Shown in pieces: positions 1 through 8,468 of a DNA stretch of 26,675 nucleotides. Origin of the DNA: CAZTJA01 sp964613745 (GTDB taxonomy: Bacteria; Desulfobacterota; Desulfomonilia; Desulfomonilales; Desulfomonilaceae). The notes under the pieces were generated by a model. The model ran no database searches, had not been told where the DNA came from, and saw nothing but the letters and a program-made list of their open reading frames with translations. The DNA lies in contig CAZTJA010000038.1 in the NCBI GenBank assembly GCA_964613745.1, positions 1-26,675 on the forward strand, read 5' to 3'. The position numbers and the translations under genes were made by a program. How positions within the stretch are numbered: the first letter of the stretch is position 1; every line of letters begins with the position of its first letter.

Positions 1-75
1 ACGAACCATTTTGTTCGCCGTCTTAACCCATTCTTCGGCAAAGTTGGATGCAAGTTGCTCGTTAAACTGCTTCAT
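1..75 (-). CDS. phaC: Probable class III PHA synthase catalytic subunit PhaC, N-terminal 25 codons only
   Basis: A minus-strand ATG at 75 opens a frame that runs off the window edge, giving MKQFNEQLASNFAEEWVKTA and five more residues. It overlaps the end of phaE by 14 bases, the usual sign of translational coupling. The catalytic lipase-box region is outside the window, so the identity rests on position: phaC and phaE encode the two subunits of class III polyhydroxyalkanoate synthase and are normally adjacent. The peptide itself is not diagnostic. Another gene following phaE is possible. Confidence 0.5.
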   Translation of the reverse strand, partial: MKQFNEQLASNFAEEWVKTANKMVR

Positions 76-1090
76 GCAGCACCTCCGGTTGGCTATGCTT
101 TTCGATGCCTGCTTTTAACGAGTTTACTTCGCGCTCCAATGACCTCACGCGTTTTTTTAATTTGTACAAAGTCTCATATACTTCATCTAAATCCCGTTCA
201 CTCGGAATACTCATTGCCGCAAGCGAATCGGCCAAAACGGATGAAACCTTCTTTTTTGCTTCCAAGCCTCGGTGCAGAGTGTCCGCTAAGGTTCTGCAGA
301 AGGACTCTGACCGAAACAGTTCAATGTACGTATCCTCGTTTTTTGTAATCCATAATCGGTAAAAAGCTTCAAGACTCTCGGGCGTTAATTCGGCTACATC
401 CATGGAAGAAGCAGCTTCAATTACTCTCTCAGTGGCTTTTTTTGATGCGGTCAAGATGTGCTGATGAAGATCAGGTAGAGAATTGAGGAATCTCATTTGC
501 GCATCAAGAGCCTTTTTTGTACGCTCTTCGTACTCTCGAGTCATGCCGATACCCGGTAATCGAAAAAGCTTACCTACCGATTGATCATATGTTTCCTGCC
601 AAAGTTTAAAGAGCTCAAAACCGAATGGCTCGGTTTGTGATTGGAACATCTTGAACGGATCAGGCATCGCCTGCCCGGATGAGCTGAAATTGGAAAAAAA
701 ACTTGTCCACATGCGGGAGAGTTTCTCAATTTGAGTTGAATTCGGAATACCGAAGAATTCCGTCACGAGGTCTTCATAGGCTTTGTCCCATTTTGCCTTG
801 ATCTCCTTAACCACTTTGGGATCGGATGACCGATTCATCAGATCAGGCAAATCCTTGGACAGCAAGTTGGTCATTTCACGAAACTTGACTGCAAATCCCG
901 CGGAGTCCATCATATGTGAAAAAGTCTGCGGCTTCAGCCATTCAGAAGCCAAATTTCGATAAGCATCATACATAGCAGTCGAACCGGCCGTTTTTACCGC
1001 TTCAGCCCAATTGTCTGCGGCTTTCGATACCGAGCCTAATAATTGCTCAGCAAATTCCTTCTGGATCTTTGTAAAATCGAATACATTCAA
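62..1090 (-). CDS. phaE: Class III poly(R)-hydroxyalkanoate synthase subunit PhaE
   Basis: The 342-residue protein has the composition and layout of PhaE, the non-catalytic partner that activates PhaC for making polyhydroxyalkanoate storage polymer in the cytoplasm. It is all-helical and rich in Trp and Phe. Its C-terminal third (about residues 235-315) has the typical run of a Tyr/Leu-rich segment followed by a helix beginning SERDLDEVYETLYKLKKRVR, a predicted coiled coil. No enzyme motif is expected or seen. Translation appears to start at a TTG preceded by AAAGGAG at 8 bases, since no ATG sits near this ribosome site. It overlaps the next minus-strand frame, probably phaC. Family-level call is firm. 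Confidence 0.85.
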   Translation of the reverse strand: MNVFDFTKIQKEFAEQLLGSVSKAADNWAEAVKTAGSTAMYDAYRNLASEWLKPQTFSHMMDSAGFAVKFREMTNLLSKDLPDLMNRSSDPKVVKEIKAKWDKAYEDLVTEFFGIPNSTQIEKLSRMWTSFFSNFSSSGQAMPDPFKMFQSQTEPFGFELFKLWQETYDQSVGKLFRLPGIGMTREYEERTKKALDAQMRFLNSLPDLHQHILTASKKATERVIEAASSMDVAELTPESLEAFYRLWITKNEDTYIELFRSESFCRTLADTLHRGLEAKKKVSSVLADSLAAMSIPSERDLDEVYETLYKLKKRVRSLEREVNSLKAGIEKHSQPEVLHEAV

Positions 1091-1355
1091 GCCAATTACT
1101 CCTTTGAATAGGTTGTTTAGTATTAATTATTGTCCGATTTTTCCAAAAGCCTTCGTTGATAATAGACTCAATTGTACTGTAACGAACAAAAATATGGAAC
1201 ATAACCTCCCATAAACGTAGGCCATGCAAAAGGAAAACTACCCAACATTTTACGTATTCACCGAAAAACTTAATATGTGATAAAATGGCAACTGTGTTGG
1301 GTCAATTTCTAATTGGTTGTATCCTTTAGCTGCGTTTGGACGGTGTTCAGAGTAA

Positions 1356-2195
1356 ATGCCCAATAATGACGAATTAGCCGGCGATACACGTGAATCCGGG
1401 ACACCAATTAAAGTTGTCGATGTCCTTGCCGAATTGAGACAAGGCTTCAGGACTAAGTATTTTCTACAAAAGTATAGCATCACGTTACCCGAGTTTGAAG
1501 AGTTACTCAAGCACCTCATCAGGAAGGGACTTTTCACCAAAGAAGAATTCAGGACGTGGAAACAGAGTCGCGCAAACGGCAATTCGGCAGCAAAATCCCA
1601 CTCCAATACTGCAGGAACCGTTGACGAGCACGACGGCTCCAAAAATCAACAAAATGTTAAAGTTGCCGATACCGACGGGAATGATCAGAATGAACCTGAA
1701 ACAGTGCACACATTCGTCATTAACGATCCTGAACGGCACAACTCATGGGCTTTGCAGCTTTTTTCCACACCTCGGGAAAAGATGAGAGGAGCCAAATTTA
1801 AGATCAACCTGCAAGGGAAGAAGTATTTGTTCCAAGTTGAGGATCTTGTCTTCAGGGGAAACGTAAGCATGCATCCGGAGGATGACGATTCGCCGGAATC
1901 GTCAAAATCCAAACGAGAAGAGGCAATGAACTTCATTGCGGTCCACGGTTGGGCAGCCTACCTTGAAAGCCGCGCCATAGCCGCAAATGTTTTGATGAAA
2001 CAAAAGCCGCAGATTGTTAAGAAAGCTAGACTTGTAGTTCTCCATTGCAGAAACAACACGTATCTTGCCGCTTTGCATACACCTGTTCCAGCCATAAACT
2101 TTTACGTAGGGAATTCCATGGAAAATCTCAAATCGCGGCTGGCCAAAAGCATCGATGTAAGAACAATCAACAATTCCGAAGTTCCTCAATCGTGA
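1356..2195 (+). CDS. Unknown protein with an N-terminal helical domain resembling a small family found in deltaproteobacteria
   Basis: I do not recognise the whole protein (279 aa). Residues about 22-67 form a short helical unit (ELRQGFRTKYFLQKYSITLP followed by a hydrophobic helix, LIRKGLF and EEFRTW). Its pattern resembles the small module in many Desulfobacterota and Geobacter proteins in which a 'DIRSGMSDxxLMEKYxLSxxGLxxLFxKL' type segment precedes other domains. A polar low-complexity linker follows (about 70-115), then a globular C-terminal part (about 118-275) of mixed strand and helix. No signal peptide, membrane span or catalytic motif is visible. The start is the ATG at 1356 with only a weak ribosome site. 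It is divergent from phaE and its last 10 bases overlap the end of queC tail to tail. Confidence 0.6.
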   Translation: MPNNDELAGDTRESGTPIKVVDVLAELRQGFRTKYFLQKYSITLPEFEELLKHLIRKGLFTKEEFRTWKQSRANGNSAAKSHSNTAGTVDEHDGSKNQQNVKVADTDGNDQNEPETVHTFVINDPERHNSWALQLFSTPREKMRGAKFKINLQGKKYLFQVEDLVFRGNVSMHPEDDDSPESSKSKREEAMNFIAVHGWAAYLESRAIAANVLMKQKPQIVKKARLVVLHCRNNTYLAALHTPVPAINFYVGNSMENLKSRLAKSIDVRTINNSEVPQS

Positions 2196-2896
2196 TATTC
2201 GGTTGGATCCGGAACACCCGCTTCCAAAAACCCTTTCCTTCGTAAAATACAACTATCGCATCTTCCGCAAGCTTTACCATTAGGCCAGGGATCGTAGCAC
2301 GAGTGGGTCAATCCATAATCGATGCCCAACTCCGCACCTTTTTTGATTATTTGCGCCTTGGTCATGTGGATTAAAGGAGTATGTACCACCATTCTTAATC
2401 TGTGCTCGACGGTTTCCTTCAAAGCTAGATTTGCCATACGCTCGAAGGCTTGGATGTACTCAGGCCTACAATCCGGATACCCTGAATAATCGAGACTATT
2501 AACGCCTATAAAGATATTTGCTGCGGACAAGACCTCTGCCCAGCCCAGGGCAAACGAAAGAAAAATGGTGTTTCTCGCGGGCACATAGGTAATAGGGATT
2601 TCATCAGATGTTTCAAGATTTTCCCGGTTCTTCGGAACATCAATATTGGCCGTGAGTGCCGAGCCGCCTATTCGGTTCAAGGGCAATTCCAAAATGAGGT
2701 GGTTCTCAACTCCGAAATGCGCCGCTACCCGTTTGGCGGCGTTCATTTCAACCAAATGACGTTGATGGTAATAAAAGCTGAGGGCAAAAACGGAATATTT
2801 TTCCGACAGGGCTATCGCCAAACACGTTGTTGAATCAATTCCACCCGACAGCAAGACTACGGCCTTGCGGTTTTCTCCGTTGTAGTAATCGTTCAT
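2186..2896 (-). CDS. queC: 7-cyano-7-deazaguanine synthase QueC
   Basis: QueC converts 7-carboxy-7-deazaguanine to preQ0 using ATP and ammonia, a step in queuosine biosynthesis for tRNA wobble modification. The 236-residue protein has the PP-loop ATP pyrophosphatase motif SGGIDS at residues 17-22 and the four zinc cysteines near the C-terminus (C200, C210, C213, C216, in CYDPW...CGRCDSC). Length is normal for the family. The ATG at 2896 has a poor ribosome site and lies 29 bases beyond the recoded end of arsS, with the arsS SECIS hairpin between, so it may be co-transcribed with arsS. No other queuosine gene is in the window. Confidence 0.95.
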   Translation of the reverse strand: MNDYYNGENRKAVVLLSGGIDSTTCLAIALSEKYSVFALSFYYHQRHLVEMNAAKRVAAHFGVENHLILELPLNRIGGSALTANIDVPKNRENLETSDEIPITYVPARNTIFLSFALGWAEVLSAANIFIGVNSLDYSGYPDCRPEYIQAFERMANLALKETVEHRLRMVVHTPLIHMTKAQIIKKGAELGIDYGLTHSCYDPWPNGKACGRCDSCILRRKGFLEAGVPDPTEYHD

Positions 2897-2908
2897 ACAT
2901 TATCCGAA

Positions 2909-2934
2909 TCAGATGAATGCACGATTCATCCTGA
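2909..2934 (-). promoter_or_regulatory. Putative bacterial SECIS element for the arsS UGA codon
   Basis: On the minus strand TCA-G-GATGAAT, loop CGTGC, ATTCATC-TGA forms a 10-bp stem with a single bulged G and a 5-nt apical loop that has G and U at its second and third positions. The loop begins 23 bases after the UGA, within the usual bacterial SECIS distance, and the element overlaps the true stop codon. There is no T-run after it, so it does not look like a terminator. Confidence 0.7.
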
Positions 2935-3879
2935 AATCGCTCCGCCTCAGGTAAACCCGGCCCCTGCAGTGCAGGCATAGCAATGATCCGCGACGGCAAT
3001 CGGTAGTCCGGGAACTATCATTTTTTCCAGGTCGGTTATGTAAGTCCTTTTGTTACCACTCGGCAGTCCAGCGGCCTGGTTGAAATCGCAGTCGAATAGA
3101 AATCCGTCCCAAGACACGGAGATCAAGTTTCTACACATTACGGACTCTAGAGTGCAGGGATTGAAAGATGATGCAAGCTTTGCCATGTAGTCTTCAAAAT
3201 TTTCGGTTTGAACCAGCCATTTTCTATATCGGCCGAGCGGAGCATTTGCAAAGGTATACAAATGAGAAAAGCTCACATTCCATTTCTTGGAAAGGGCTTG
3301 TCGGAATTTTTCTTCCAGCTGTTCCTGATTAGCCGGCAGGAAGGCCCCCGCGGGATTGCAGACCAGATCGAGTTCAAAAACTCCCCCGGAAACTCCGTAT
3401 CCCACATCATTCAATATCCTGAGTGTGTCGAGGGATTTTTCAAACGTTCCTGACCCTCTCTGGCTTTCGGCCTGCTGAAGATTTACTGCCGGCAACGAAC
3501 CGACAATTACCAGGTTCATCGAACGTGCGAACTCCGCAAGCTTCCGGTATTTGTCCGCGCTCAATGTTGTCAAGTTGGAGCGTAGGATTACCCGCGGAGC
3601 CAATTCGGCAGCATGTTGCAACAGATGGATCAAAAGCGGATTCAGCTCCGGCGCGCCCCCTGTAATATCTATCACCTGAAAAGGAATTTTTTGGGCGACG
3701 CTGATGACTTCATCCATCACATCCAAAGGCATCAGTTCACTTCGATCAGGTCCCGCGTCCAGGTGACAATGTTTGCAGGTCTGATTACAGGCCAAACCTA
3801 TGTTGACCTGGAGCACGGCAATGTCCTTCCGTACTAACGACAGGTCGTTTAATGCTAAATTGTTGGAGAAGGAGAGCAT
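2926..3879 (-). CDS. arsS: Arsenosugar biosynthesis radical SAM selenoprotein ArsS (UGA at 2947-2949 read as Sec)
   Basis: This is a radical SAM enzyme with the cluster motif CNQTCKHC (C31, C35, C38) and the Cys-rich C-terminal domain of the ArsS family (CTLESVMCRN, SWDGFLFDCDFNQ, then HCYACTAGAG). The family acts in arsenosugar formation and is known to include selenoproteins. A conventional reading stops at the TGA at 2947-2949 after residue 310. Reading that TGA as selenocysteine (U311) gives an ending of GAGFT-U-GGAISG and a TGA stop at 2926-2928, 317 residues in all, matching my memory of the family's GAGxxC/UGGA tail. A SECIS-like hairpin starts 13 bases after the UGA. It lies 15 bases after its companion AhpD-like gene. 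Family is firm; Sec insertion is inferred. Confidence 0.88.
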
Positions 3880-3894
3880 TTCTTCAGTTCCTGT

Positions 3895-4227
3895 TTACAT
3901 GGAAAGTTTTTCCGCAATTTTTCTCATTTGGATTCCATGGATCAGCGAAGCTCCTCCACGTATTGCACACGCGACGTGTACCGCTTCCGTCATTTCGGCT
4001 ACATTCGACCCCTTTTCGAGGCACGTTTTTGTATATGCATCAATACAATAGGGACATTGTACTGCATGTGCAACAGCAAGGGCTATCAGGCTTTTTTCAC
4101 GTTCGGTAAGCTCTCCTTCTGCAAAGACGCCGGCGTAGTAACTGAAAAATTTCTCTGCAAGCTCAGGAGCATCCTTGCCTATATCTCCGAATTTCTCCAA
4201 ATCTTTGGGATCATAGTAATCAGACAT
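3895..4227 (-). CDS. AhpD/carboxymuconolactone decarboxylase-family protein associated with arsenosugar biosynthesis
   Basis: A 110-residue single-domain member of the AhpD/CMD superfamily, with the redox centre AVAHAVQCPYCIDAY (C58 and C61 in CxxC, preceded by a conserved His). It matches the subfamily routinely found beside arsS and annotated as an arsenosugar biosynthesis-associated peroxidase-like protein; its start SDYYDPKDLEKFGDIGKDAP is typical. It probably performs thiol-disulfide or peroxide chemistry for the ArsS pathway, but its exact reaction is unknown. The first gene of the pair, it ends 15 bases before arsS, and both cysteines are ordinary codons. No arsM or other arsenic gene is present in the window. 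Confidence 0.88.
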   Translation of the reverse strand: MSDYYDPKDLEKFGDIGKDAPELAEKFFSYYAGVFAEGELTEREKSLIALAVAHAVQCPYCIDAYTKTCLEKGSNVAEMTEAVHVACAIRGGASLIHGIQMRKIAEKLSM

Positions 4228-4505
4228 TTTTTCTCCAGATAATGATTTAGTCTATCTATTAGCCGTAAGCTTATTTCGCTTCAAGTTACATTCCAAGGTG
4301 GAAAGGGTTCAGATCATGTCCGTGTCGGAAATAAACATCATTGAGAGAATTGCATGGATCGATAGAAGACTACGGAATTGATGAAATGCGTTAAGAAGGG
4401 GCGGTTGTCTTCCGCCGAACTGAAAAGTATGTGAGATCTACCGGTTTGAGCAGGCTCAGAGTTTCTCGAATTGATCGCCGATTACAAATTGTTCAACAAT
4501 CGAAT

Positions 4506-5750
4506 TTAGAGAGCTGGTGAATTATCCCCAAGACCGGTTTCTTTAATAAACAGATCTTGAACCCGTCTATGATTGACTTCGGGATTGAACAACTCAAGCA
4601 CACGATTTCTTCCGTTCTCAGCCATTTCCAGTGCCAACGTCCTGTTCCCGATCAAAAATCGAACCGCATTCACTATTTCACGTTCATTCTTTTCAGGTAT
4701 GAGTTTGCCCGTTATTCCATCTTCGACGAGTTCCCCTATTCCCGAAATATCCGTTGCAATAACAGGGACTCTGTGCATTAAAGCTTCCATTAATACGGTA
4801 GGAATACCGTCTCTGTCTCCGGATTTGTGGATTATGCTCGGCATAATAAATAGGTCCGCAGACATGAAAAGATCCGCTATCCTATCATGCGTGACATACC
4901 CGCAAAATTCGACAAAATCGGTCAGTTGATACTTCCATGTAAGGAACTTAAGCTCTTTTTCGCGTGGCCCCGATCCCACAAATGAAAGCCGAAAATTCAT
5001 TCCATCCTTCTTAAGAATTCGGCATGCTTTGAGCAAATAATCGTAACCTTTCTTTCCTACGAATCGGCCCACCGCTAGAAACTTGTAAGGTTCCTGCATT
5101 AAAACAGGTGCATCTCCCTTGGCTTTGAGGGGAACCCCATTATAGGTGAGGCGGAACTTCTCGAGCGGTTCACCTGAATATTCATGCAAGTAACGTATAT
5201 TGGCCTTGGTTTCGCTCCTGACGAAAAGAGCGTCGTGAATTTTTTCTTTGAGCGCTCCATCCGGCGGATATATGTCCCAGGCCCGGGCGGTGAAACTGAA
5301 AGGAATACCGGTAAGTCTTGAGGCGATCCATGCGGCGGTAGCAGGTCCATTTGCCCATGGTGCGTGTATGTGCTCAATGCCTTCCTCGACAAATCTTCGA
5401 GCCAGACGAAAGCCGGCAGCGAATGACCACAGGTTTTCACCGCCTTTTTCCAATCCGTTCCACTTCCGAATGGGAACGGTTTTCAACAAATTTATCGTCA
5501 TCCGGCGATTACGTTTCATCCAGTATGCAATTTCGGAATGTATTTCACGAGCATACTGAATGCCGAGCCGCTCGATTTGAGGCGAAACCGCCAACATTTC
5601 CGGTGAAAGTCGATCTTTTCGGGGACCATAGAGGGTGAACACTTTTAACGGAAAGCCCGCATGCCAAAGATTTACTACTTCCCTGAAAATGAAGGTCTCT
5701 GTTGGTTCGGGGAACCAGAGCAAAATGTAGGCGGTTCGGGGAGGTCTCAA
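4506..5750 (-). CDS. GT4-family glycosyltransferase, exopolysaccharide type (WcaL/AmsK-like)
   Basis: The 414-residue protein has the two-Rossmann GT-B layout of family 4 retaining glycosyltransferases: an N-terminal acceptor domain with HAPWANGPATAAWIASRLTG and SFTARAWDIY (about 125-160), then a donor domain with LAVGRFVGKKGYDYLLKA (about 225-245) and the nucleotide-sugar site DGIPTVLMEALMHRVPVIAT...GIGELV near residues 315-345. It resembles colanic-acid-type transferases such as WcaL. The start is a TTG that overlaps the stop of the upstream hydrolase (TTGA) and is preceded by AAGGGA, so the two are translationally coupled. Sugar and acceptor cannot be told. An extracellular or capsular polysaccharide role is inferred. 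Confidence 0.85.
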   Translation of the reverse strand: MRPPRTAYILLWFPEPTETFIFREVVNLWHAGFPLKVFTLYGPRKDRLSPEMLAVSPQIERLGIQYAREIHSEIAYWMKRNRRMTINLLKTVPIRKWNGLEKGGENLWSFAAGFRLARRFVEEGIEHIHAPWANGPATAAWIASRLTGIPFSFTARAWDIYPPDGALKEKIHDALFVRSETKANIRYLHEYSGEPLEKFRLTYNGVPLKAKGDAPVLMQEPYKFLAVGRFVGKKGYDYLLKACRILKKDGMNFRLSFVGSGPREKELKFLTWKYQLTDFVEFCGYVTHDRIADLFMSADLFIMPSIIHKSGDRDGIPTVLMEALMHRVPVIATDISGIGELVEDGITGKLIPEKNEREIVNAVRFLIGNRTLALEMAENGRNRVLELFNPEVNHRRVQDLFIKETGLGDNSPAL

Positions 5751-6811
5751 TTTTTTGTCCCTTCGGCCACGGTCCTCTCGATTATCTTCTTTGCAATTTT
5801 TGCTGCAGCCATTTGTCGACCGTTATCGGTCAAGTGTACGCCGTCCGGTTGATATGCTGCTTCGGTTCTGTCGCAAAGAGAGTTCCGAAGGGTAACGAAG
5901 TATGGTTTACTCTTTAGCCGCTCTTCAATACTGTTATACGGTCGAGCAAAATTATTCCGCATTGTGTCCAGTTTGGATGAGTCAACGAGAGGACTTTTTT
6001 CCGCTCGTTTCACCGACTCCGGAATTTCACAATTTTCAACGTAAATGGTCGGCTGCCACATTAATAAGAATTCAGCGTCATAGCACCCGGCAAGTTTGTT
6101 CACAAAATCGTATCTCTTTTCGGAAAGATTCACGAATTGCTCCAGAGCTTCACTTGATACCTGAATAGGAATAAAAATCTGATGGATTTTATCGTACAGT
6201 TCTCTGGTGAATGATGCATTAACGGCTGCATGAATCGGTTTGAAGATGCCGTACCAACCTGCATAATAACTTTCGATGAGTGCTTTCACCCTACGATAAC
6301 CGTGGTGTCCGTACGGTGATTGGTGCTCGGCAAAGTATTTTGGATCATTTGCGCCGTCATAGAATATCACCATATCGGGCTTGTCAGGATTTTCCACCAA
6401 TTGCTTGACCAAGTACTTCGTTTCCAGCAACGAATTGAATGAATTCGTCCCGAAATTAACGCACGTGTAGCGATGATCTTGATCCCATGAATTCAAATAA
6501 TGAGCCACAAGACTAGGGATTGTCTTACCGTCATCTTCAGTTGAGCCACGCATTGTGCTCCCACCGAAAAACCAGATCGTTCTATTCCTTCTTGGATCAG
6601 GGGATTTTTCGTTGTTTGTGGTGGGCCTCACGCCCGAGGTTTGCAAAAAGAGCGTGTATCCGTCATAAACGGCCCTGCTCCCCTCGCGTGCATGCCCATA
6701 CAGGATGTAGTTGCTGATCGTGATAGCCAAAAAACTTAGAATTTCAAGAGAGATGATCAATAAGAGGATGATCTTCAACATCCTGAAAGTAAGTTTCAAT
6801 ACCTGTCTCAT
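5747..6811 (-). CDS. Membrane-anchored SGNH/GDSL hydrolase
   Basis: The 354-residue protein begins with one hydrophobic helix (about residues 10-36), so the rest should lie outside the inner membrane. SGNH blocks are visible in order: the Ser nucleophile in FFGGSTMRG (about 80-88), a Gly/Asn region in VNFGTNSFN, the Asn block YDGANDP, and the C-terminal DGVHLTDNGR with the catalytic Asp and His. Such enzymes remove or move acyl groups on polysaccharides or lipids. Because it overlaps the glycosyltransferase by 4 bases, a deacetylase or acetyltransferase role in polysaccharide decoration is the likely guess. Start ATG has GAGG at 7 bases. Confidence 0.85.
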   Translation of the reverse strand: MRQVLKLTFRMLKIILLLIISLEILSFLAITISNYILYGHAREGSRAVYDGYTLFLQTSGVRPTTNNEKSPDPRRNRTIWFFGGSTMRGSTEDDGKTIPSLVAHYLNSWDQDHRYTCVNFGTNSFNSLLETKYLVKQLVENPDKPDMVIFYDGANDPKYFAEHQSPYGHHGYRRVKALIESYYAGWYGIFKPIHAAVNASFTRELYDKIHQIFIPIQVSSEALEQFVNLSEKRYDFVNKLAGCYDAEFLLMWQPTIYVENCEIPESVKRAEKSPLVDSSKLDTMRNNFARPYNSIEERLKSKPYFVTLRNSLCDRTEAAYQPDGVHLTDNGRQMAAAKIAKKIIERTVAEGTKN

Positions 6812-7039
6812 CCACCAACCTCATTGAATGATCCGCCAGCATAGCATTTCGATGATCATTTTGGAAGAACGAGGCGGTCCCCAAGCCGAAGTCCTCTTGA
6901 ACACACCGGCAGAGTTCTCCTTTGAATTCAGTGAAAATCAGCAGAGAGCTCTTTTGGTTGATAGTTTAAGAGTGAATTAAAGAGAATACGTACTAAAGGC
7001 GGTATCCACATATGTTGTATTAAGTAGGTAAGACAAATA

Positions 7040-7059
7040 GGGGCAGTTTCGGCTGCCCC
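7040..7059 (-). terminator. Likely rho-independent terminator of ftsZ
   Basis: On the minus strand, GGGGCAG, loop CCGAAA and CTGCCCC form a 7-bp GC-rich stem, 9 bases after the ftsZ stop codon. It is followed by TATTTGTCTT, a modest T-rich tract. It separates ftsZ from the SGNH hydrolase gene some 230 bp downstream, and nothing else is visible in that gap. Confidence 0.7.
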
Positions 7060-7068
7060 ATTCCAGAT

Positions 7069-8283
7069 CTATTCGGCTTGCTTCCTAAGAAAAGTAGGAA
7101 TGTCGAGATCTTCTTCATTGTCCAGAGCGTAATCTTCTACAACCCCAAGATGTCTATTGACCCTTTCGCGTTGTGTTCGGCGAATAAAAGAAGGAACCGT
7201 GACATCTTTGGATCTGCCCGGGATAACGGTCTTGGCCAGAGGCTTTTCGATCTGAGGTTCTTCAATGGGAAGATTCATGGGGGAATGATTTTTCACCGGT
7301 TCTTGCCTGTAATACATGTTGCACTCGGCTCTTCCGAATCCTGTTGCAATGACCGTCACATTTACGGAATCGCCCATTTCTTCATCAATCACCGCTCCGA
7401 AGATGATGTTCGCCTCTTCATGAGCCTCATTCTGAATCAAGGTAACCGCATCGTTTATTTCGGCCAATGACATGTTTGTGGAACCGGTAATGTTTATAAG
7501 AACTCCGCGTGCACCCGACATTGAAATGTCTTCCAGCAGAGGACTGTTGATCGCCGTCCTTGTGGCTTCTTCCATGCGGCCTTCTCCGGATGCCGACCCG
7601 GTACCCATGAGAGCGACGCCCTTTTCCTGCATGATGGTTTTTACATCAGCGAAATCCAAGTTGATGAGGCCGTTGACGGTGACTAAATCCGAGATGCCGC
7701 GAACACCCTGGAGAAGTACATCGTCCGCTTTTCGGAAGGCGTCCAGGAAAGATATATCTTTTTTGAGCGAGAGAAGTCTCTGATTGGGGATAATAATGAG
7801 GGTATCTACTTCGCGCCGAAGAGCTTCAATTCCCTCTTCCGCCTGCCGCATCCGCTTTTTACCCTCAAAGAGGAAGGGTTTGGTTACAACTGCAACGGTA
7901 AGGGCACCGATTTCCTGACGTGCGATTCTCGCGATGATCGGAGCAGCCCCGGTTCCGGTTCCACCGCCCAAACCTGCGGTGATGAAGACCATATCGGAAC
8001 CCTCGAGAGAATCACGTATGTTGTCATAATCCTCGTTGGCGGCTATGCGTCCAACTTCGGGATCCGCTCCGGCTCCGAGACCCTTTGTCTGCTGACCACC
8101 TATCTGGAGCTTAATTTCTGCCAGGTTGTTGCTCAATGCCTGAGCATCGGTATTGGCGGACATGAATTCCACACCGCCAAGCCCCGACCTGATCATGTTA
8201 TTGACGGCGTTTCCGCCTCCTCCGCCGACGCCTATAACTCGAATCACCGCATTGCGTTGAGTATCTAAATCAAAGTCCAGCAT
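7069..8283 (-). CDS. ftsZ: Cell division GTPase FtsZ
   Basis: FtsZ is the tubulin-like GTPase that polymerises into the division ring. The 404-residue protein has the N-terminal VIGVGGGGGNAVNNMI glycine loop (about 16-31), the tubulin signature GGGTGTG at residues 106-112, and the T7 loop NGLINLDFADVK that completes the neighbouring subunit's active site. A variable linker follows and the C-terminal tail DIPTFLRKQAE is the expected FtsA/ZipA-binding peptide. Start is the ATG at 8283 with GGAGG at 8 bases; the open frame extends 23 codons further upstream but has no support. It stands alone, without ftsA, ftsQ or mur genes, between a two-component system and polysaccharide genes, with its own terminator. 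Confidence 0.97.
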   Translation of the reverse strand: MLDFDLDTQRNAVIRVIGVGGGGGNAVNNMIRSGLGGVEFMSANTDAQALSNNLAEIKLQIGGQQTKGLGAGADPEVGRIAANEDYDNIRDSLEGSDMVFITAGLGGGTGTGAAPIIARIARQEIGALTVAVVTKPFLFEGKKRMRQAEEGIEALRREVDTLIIIPNQRLLSLKKDISFLDAFRKADDVLLQGVRGISDLVTVNGLINLDFADVKTIMQEKGVALMGTGSASGEGRMEEATRTAINSPLLEDISMSGARGVLINITGSTNMSLAEINDAVTLIQNEAHEEANIIFGAVIDEEMGDSVNVTVIATGFGRAECNMYYRQEPVKNHSPMNLPIEEPQIEKPLAKTVIPGRSKDVTVPSFIRRTQRERVNRHLGVVEDYALDNEEDLDIPTFLRKQAE

Positions 8284-8468
8284 GCGGACACCTCCAAAGG
8301 AAAAATCCGGGCGACCAGGCCTCGGCAATGGCGCAGCCGGTATCGCACCCAAGAGACAATCGTTAAAATCGATGTGTTTCTAATCTATTATTACGAAAAA
8401 TTCAACTACTATTTGATAAAAACCGGAGTTTTAATGCAGAATGCTATTGAACCGGCAAATAAAAGTTT

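Noticed and set aside
1250..1642. 130-codon minus-strand frame overlapping the unknown gene
   Set aside because: No ribosome site; overlaps a better plus-strand frame and the promoter gap.
3895..4227. AhpD-like protein as a second selenoprotein
   Set aside because: Both active-site positions are ordinary Cys codons and the stop is TAA.
4317..4382. Possible 21-codon plus-strand ORF between the AhpD-like and glycosyltransferase genes
   Set aside because: Weak ribosome site, no recognisable feature, and length no better than chance. I see nothing else in the 4228-4505 gap.
8284..8352. 23-codon extension of FtsZ
   Set aside because: GGAGG lies just before the ATG at 8283 and the extra residues are Pro-rich and unlike FtsZ.
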